Shown: positions 60,430-64,000 of the stretch, piece after piece
Layout: every line of letters begins with the position of its first letter
Position numbering within the stretch: position 1 is the first letter of the stretch
NCBI GenBank assembly: GCA_028673005.1
Contig: CM054113.1
Coordinates: 170,145,837 to 170,209,836, forward strand
Reading direction: 5' to 3'
From: Tanypteryx hageni
Taxonomy: Eukaryota > Arthropoda > Insecta > Odonata > Petaluridae
Length of the DNA: 64,000 nt
The notes under the pieces: model-generated
Seen by the model: only the letters and a program-made list of their open reading frames with translations
Told to the model about the DNA's origin: nothing
Database searches by the model: none
Made by a program: the position numbers and the translations under genes

Positions 60430-63426
60430 TTATTCATGGTTAAACCTGGTTCTCCATATACTCCTATTTTCCGCTGTCCTCTTTATATCTTGATAACTCT
60501 CTTTCCCTTTCAAATCGTCTATCAGCTGAAACCTTTTCCTACCTCTTTCCCTTTTCCCATCTAGTTTTCCTTCTAACACGTCTTTAATCATACTCTCTCT
60601 CCTCAGGTAATGCCCAACCCAGTTAGCCTTCCTCTTTCTGATAGTCTGTATAATCATTCGCTTCTCTCCTATTCTTCGTAGCACTTCATCGTTTTTCATC
60701 CTATCTGTCCATTTTATCTTCAGCATTCTCCTCCAAGTCCACATTTCAAAGCTTTCCAAGTATTTTATGTCATTTTTCCTTAGCGTCCATGTTTCTGCCC
60801 CATACAATGCTATACTCCATACGTAGCATTTTATCAACTTCTTGCGGATATCTTCCCTTATATTCCCTGTAAGTAGTTGTTTCTTTCTCCTGAAAGCCGC
60901 TTTTGCTTTTCCTATTCTAGTTTTGATCTCATCCGTACATTTTGCCTCTCGTGTTATGATACTTCCAAGGTATTTATATTCTGAAACTTGTTCTAATGGC
61001 TTTCCCCCAATAGTTATGTTCAGATTCTCTTCTTTACCCGATATTCGAATGACCTTGGATTTTTCTGTATTTATTTCCATACCGTATTTTCTACCTGTTA
61101 TCACTAGTCTATTTATCATTTTTTGTAGCTCCTCTTCCCTTCTTGCTAGAAGTACTTGATCATCTGCGTATTTTACTGTTCTTATAATCCTTCCTCCAAT
61201 TTTGAAATCCCCTGTGCCTTCTAAAGCTTCTTGCATTAGACTTTCTCCATATATATTGAATAGGGTTGGCGATAGGCAGCAGCCTTGTCTTACTCCTCTA
61301 CCGATATTTATTCCGCAGGTGTCCACATTCTCAAACCTGACCTTTACAACTTGATTCTCATATAGATTCCTAATCAGTCTCCTGTCTTTCCAGTCTACAC
61401 CTATATCCTTTAATATCTTCATCAACTTTACCCAATTTACTCTATCAAATGCCTTCTGCCAGTCTACGAAACATGCGCAGATATCTTGACTGTATTCTAT
61501 TGCCCTTTCTGATATGATTCTAACTACTCCTATAGCATCTCTAGTTCCTCGTCCTTTTCTGAAACCGAATTGATCTTCCCCTATTATTTCTTCTGCCTTT
61601 TTCTCCAGCCTTTTATTAAGAATCCTCGTGATGATCTTCGATGTGTGTGACAGAAGGCTTATAGTTCTGTAATCTTTACACTGCATTGCCTTTGGCTTCT
61701 TCTTTAGAGGGATCATTGTTACCTCTAGGAAATCCTGAGGCCACTCTCCCGTGTCGTAAATCTTATTAATTAATTTCGTGATCGCTTTTAGTCCTTCTGA
61801 TCCTATGACTTTAAGTATCTCAGCCGGTATTCCATCGCTGCCCGTGGCTTTCCCCTTCTTAAGTTCCACTATCGCTTTTTCTACTTCGCTCTCCATAATA
61901 CTTGGTCCTAAGTTGTCTTCTTCAATGTTTTCCTCATTTTCCAGTTCTATTTTTGCCGCTCCTGTCTGTTTGCTGTATAATTCCTTAATGTATTCTTCCC
62001 ATACCTGTGCTACATCCTTTGTTTCTGAGACTATCTTCCCATCCGTATTCATAATTCCTTTACCACAAATTCCATTAGACTTCTTATCTTCTAATTCCAG
62101 TGCCTTAGCGTACATCTTATCGTACCGTCCTAATTTCTCCATTTGTTCTATTTCATCACATTTTCCTTTTAGCCAATTTTCTCTAGCTTTATCTGTTACC
62201 CTTCTCAACTCATTGTTTATACGCCTATAGTTGGCTCTACCTTCTTCACTGTTAACGTTTTTACATTTTCGTCTCTCATCCATTTTCTCCAGCATTTCCT
62301 TCGTGATCCATGGTTTTCTGATTTTCTTCTCTTGTTTTCCAATCTCTTTATCCAAGGTATCCTTGATACTGGTTTTAATTTCATCCCATTCTATATCGAC
62401 GGTCTTCGGTTTGTTTTCCAACTTTCTTAGGTTATCTTCCAACTTCATGCTGACTACATCCTGCCTTTCTTTCAGTTTTTCTAGGTCCCAGGTCTGTCTT
62501 TCTCTTCTCGTTTTTCTTATTTGTTTGAGCTTTGTACTCACGTCAAGTATTAGAAGGCTGTGATCTGAATCAATGTCTGCTCCTTGCAATGCCTTGGCGT
62601 TCTTTATGCTGTTCCTAAATCTTTGTTTTACAAGGATGTAATCTATTTGGCATCTCATTCTATCTCCTGGGCTTTTCCATGTGTATAACTTTCGTTTATG
62701 GTTTTTGAACCATGTATTAGTCACTACAAGGCCATTATTGATGCAGAATTCTACTAGTTTCTCCCCTCCTCGATTTCTCTTCCCAAGTCCGTATTGCCCG
62801 ACAACATTTTCTTCCTGTCCTTCTCCGACTATGCTGTTCCAATCTCCCATTATTATGCAGTTTACCTTTCCTCTTCCGTCTTCTTCGTAAATTTCATTAA
62901 TTTGCTCATAGATCTCATCTATTTCTTCATCGTCATGAGCTGACGTTGGCATATATACCTGGATTATCAGCATGTCCACTGAGACTGCTTTTAGCTTTAA
63001 TGCCATCAGTTTATCGTTCGTGGCTATTATCTTTGTCACGCTTTTCATCATATCTTTCCTAAGTACCAGAGCTACTCCCCTTTCCCCACTATTTCCTCCA
63101 GAATAAACTACCGTGAATTCTTCCGAGTCGAACTGTCCTTCTCCCTCCCATCTAGTTTCGCTTAGCCCTATAATGTCAACTCTATTTCTTCTCATTTCTT
63201 CTTTCAAGTTCTCTAGCTTTCCTGCCTTTCTCATAGTTCTTACGTTCCAAGTCCCTATTCGTAATTTACTTTCGACAAATGTTTTCCTCAAGGCAGTCCC
63301 CGCCCGGAGATCCGATTGGGGGACTATTTTACCTCCGGATTGTTTTACCTCGAGAGAACTCATATTGTCCAACCATATAATCTTTACTAGGGATTGTAAT
63401 GTGGTAGTTTCCCTCTTGCTTTCCAC
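60430..63426 (-). CDS. Endonuclease/reverse transcriptase, intact 998 residues
   Basis: This is the only intact gene in the window. Residues 55-296 form an AP-type endonuclease that nicks the target: WNVRT (60-64), SETRW with the catalytic Glu (89-93), YMPTS (158-162), GDWNS (194-198), IDYI (261-264) and SDH (287-289). Residues about 505-770 are the reverse transcriptase: GKATGSDGIPAEIL (525-538), FGFRKGRGTRD (620-630), FVDWQKAFDRVNW with the first Asp (653-665), GVRQGCCLSP (711-720) and the catalytic YADD (753-756). The C-terminus has YKYLGSIIT and MWTWRRMLKIKWTDR (895-909), typical of this group. No stop or frameshift interrupts it, and all catalytic motifs are complete, so activity is plausible. 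The first ATG (63426) is the longest choice; Met22 is an alternative. Confidence 0.93.
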   Translation of the reverse strand: MESKRETTTLQSLVKIIWLDNMSSLEVKQSGGKIVPQSDLRAGTALRKTFVESKLRIGTWNVRTMRKAGKLENLKEEMRRNRVDIIGLSETRWEGEGQFDSEEFTVVYSGGNSGERGVALVLRKDMMKSVTKIIATNDKLMALKLKAVSVDMLIIQVYMPTSAHDDEEIDEIYEQINEIYEEDGRGKVNCIIMGDWNSIVGEGQEENVVGQYGLGKRNRGGEKLVEFCINNGLVVTNTWFKNHKRKLYTWKSPGDRMRCQIDYILVKQRFRNSIKNAKALQGADIDSDHSLLILDVSTKLKQIRKTRRERQTWDLEKLKERQDVVSMKLEDNLRKLENKPKTVDIEWDEIKTSIKDTLDKEIGKQEKKIRKPWITKEMLEKMDERRKCKNVNSEEGRANYRRINNELRRVTDKARENWLKGKCDEIEQMEKLGRYDKMYAKALELEDKKSNGICGKGIMNTDGKIVSETKDVAQVWEEYIKELYSKQTGAAKIELENEENIEEDNLGPSIMESEVEKAIVELKKGKATGSDGIPAEILKVIGSEGLKAITKLINKIYDTGEWPQDFLEVTMIPLKKKPKAMQCKDYRTISLLSHTSKIITRILNKRLEKKAEEIIGEDQFGFRKGRGTRDAIGVVRIISERAIEYSQDICACFVDWQKAFDRVNWVKLMKILKDIGVDWKDRRLIRNLYENQVVKVRFENVDTCGINIGRGVRQGCCLSPTLFNIYGESLMQEALEGTGDFKIGGRIIRTVKYADDQVLLARREEELQKMINRLVITGRKYGMEINTEKSKVIRISGKEENLNITIGGKPLEQVSEYKYLGSIITREAKCTDEIKTRIGKAKAAFRRKKQLLTGNIREDIRKKLIKCYVWSIALYGAETWTLRKNDIKYLESFEMWTWRRMLKIKWTDRMKNDEVLRRIGEKRMIIQTIRKRKANWVGHYLRRESMIKDVLEGKLDGKRERGRKRFQLIDDLKGKESYQDIKRTAENRSIWRTRFNHE

Positions 63427-63563
63427 ATCGCAGTACTGTAGCCGTTCAAATCGTCCTGATCACGCCTACAGCTGTATTGGATATAGACCCAACCAACATC
63501 ATTTGTTTTCGGCTCTATACCATACTGACAGTACTGCTGCCTACTGCCAGGCACTGATGATAG

Positions 63564-63655
63564 TTTTTTTTATAAATAAAACCTCCATTCGAGGGGTTTG
63601 AACCCCCGAACTTTGCAATAGAAAGCCGACACGCTAACCACTACACCACCAGTGC
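63564..63655 (-). repeat. tRNA-like unit (SINE head) upstream of the LINE
   Basis: On the minus strand the A box is TGGTGTAGTGGTTAG (63634-63648), identical to that of the SINE at 60297, and the B box is GGGTTCAAACC (63594-63604). The anticodon-like stem-loop is CTTT-CTATTGC-AAAG. A T-rich segment and an eight-A run follow, ending at 63564. The tRNA-like part is 74 nt (63582-63655). It could be a minimal SINE, a tRNA pseudogene or the promoter part of a composite element; acceptor ends do not pair well enough for a working tRNA. Confidence 0.6.
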
Positions 63656-63696
<41 letters not shown>

Positions 63697-63705
63697 TATA
63701 TATAT
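63656..63705. repeat. (TA)n and (CA)n microsatellite
   Basis: The tail region of the LINE copy that starts at 63706. Confidence 0.9.
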
Positions 63706-64000
63706 CATCATCATTATAGGTAGTCTGTCCGTAGACAGGTCCGTGATTATTCTTGGTTAAACCTGGTTCTCCATATACTCCTATTTTCCGCTGTCCTCTT
63801 TATATCTTGATAACTCCCTTTCCCTTTCAAATCGTCTATCAGCTGAAATCTTTTCCTACCTCTTTCCCTTTTCCCATCTAGTTTTCCTTCTAACACGTCT
63901 TTAATCATACTCTTTCTCCTCAGGTAATGTCCAACCCAGTTTGCCTTCCTCTTTCTGATAGTCTGTATAATCATTCGCTTCTCTCCTATTCTTCGTAGCA
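63706..64000 (-). mobile_element. Second copy of the RTE-like element (3' end only)
   Basis: The copy runs off the window. It is nearly identical to 60392-60690, including the hairpin and the GACAGGTCC box in the 3' UTR. The C-terminal coding part differs at only three of 75 residues from the intact copy (for example YLRRKSM against YLRRESM), with the frame still open to the window edge. Confidence 0.92.
63747..64000 (-). CDS. Endonuclease/reverse transcriptase, C-terminal part, continues beyond window
   Basis: The open frame enters from beyond 64000 and includes RIGEKRMIIQTIRKRKANWV, LEGKLDGKRERGRKRF and the end WRTRFNQE at 63747. It matches residues from about 915 to 998 of the intact protein at 60430. 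The catalytic domains lie outside the window, so completeness cannot be judged. Confidence 0.85.
   Translation of the reverse strand, partial: LRRIGEKRMIIQTIRKRKANWVGHYLRRKSMIKDVLEGKLDGKRERGRKRFQLIDDLKGKGSYQDIKRTAENRSIWRTRFNQE

Larger units (their letters stand above)
60392..63563 (-). mobile_element. RTE-like non-LTR retrotransposon, apparently full length
   Basis: A single ORF (60430-63426) has a 5' UTR of about 137 bp and a 3' UTR of about 38 bp, ending in (TGA)n and TA repeats. The compact single-ORF layout with AP endonuclease and RT, a very short 3' UTR and a microsatellite tail fits the RTE clade. The 5' end is placed at 63563, where a T run (minus-strand A run) ends the tRNA-like unit next to it. 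A second copy, seen only from its 3' end, starts at 63706. Confidence 0.88.

Noticed and set aside
61778..62563. Plus-strand open frames of 110-150 residues
   Set aside because: Antisense shadows of the intact minus-strand LINE ORF.

Overview
This window looks like gene-poor, repeat-rich DNA from an arthropod, probably an insect. It is AT-rich and has no bacterial gene layout. It carries animal-type transposable elements of nearly every major class and one spliced exon start. I found no host protein-coding gene that I can support. Every coding sequence I recognise belongs to a mobile element, and only one of them is intact: a 998-residue endonuclease/reverse transcriptase on the minus strand at 60430-63426. 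Species assignment is inference.

Left block (1-17 kb) is packed with elements. After two old AT-rich repeats and a foldback repeat comes a 5'-truncated RTE-like LINE (about 3250-5656) with one homopolymer frameshift. Next is a Tc1/IS630-type transposon (5805-9847) into which a second copy of the same family inserted in the opposite orientation (6575-8493, TA duplication). Its terminal inverted repeats are built from 21-bp units. Then comes a hAT transposon of the GTF2IRD2/ZBED type (from 10729) whose transposase gene is split by a piggyBac element (11395-13709); removing the piggyBac and one target copy restores the hAT reading frame. A mariner fragment (from 15254) interrupts the hAT C-terminus.

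Middle block (17-59 kb) is mostly unassigned AT-rich DNA with long polypurine and polypyrimidine tracts that switch strand every few hundred bases. Scattered in it are non-autonomous elements with clear ends: a piggyBac-type MITE (22308-23052, TTAA), a 579-bp MITE with palindromic ends (23998-24576), a hAT MITE with an 8-bp duplication (42813-43043) and a Harbinger-type MITE with TAA duplication (45702-46337). There is also a decayed P-element/THAP9-type transposase gene (29156-32375) carrying a 184-bp hairpin insertion, a tRNA-Asp pseudogene, SINE pieces, three copies of a hairpin-ended repeat, and three possible Penelope-type hammerhead relics.

Right block (59.8-64 kb), read on the minus strand, is a chain of young retroposons: the 3' end of one RTE-like copy, a tRNA-like unit, a complete RTE-like element with intact ORF, then a tRNA-derived SINE, each separated by TA-rich microsatellite tails. 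The SINE and the LINE share a short 3' hairpin and a GACAGGTCC box next to a TA-rich tail, which suggests that this LINE supplies the machinery that moves the SINE. That pair is the most promising functional system in the window.
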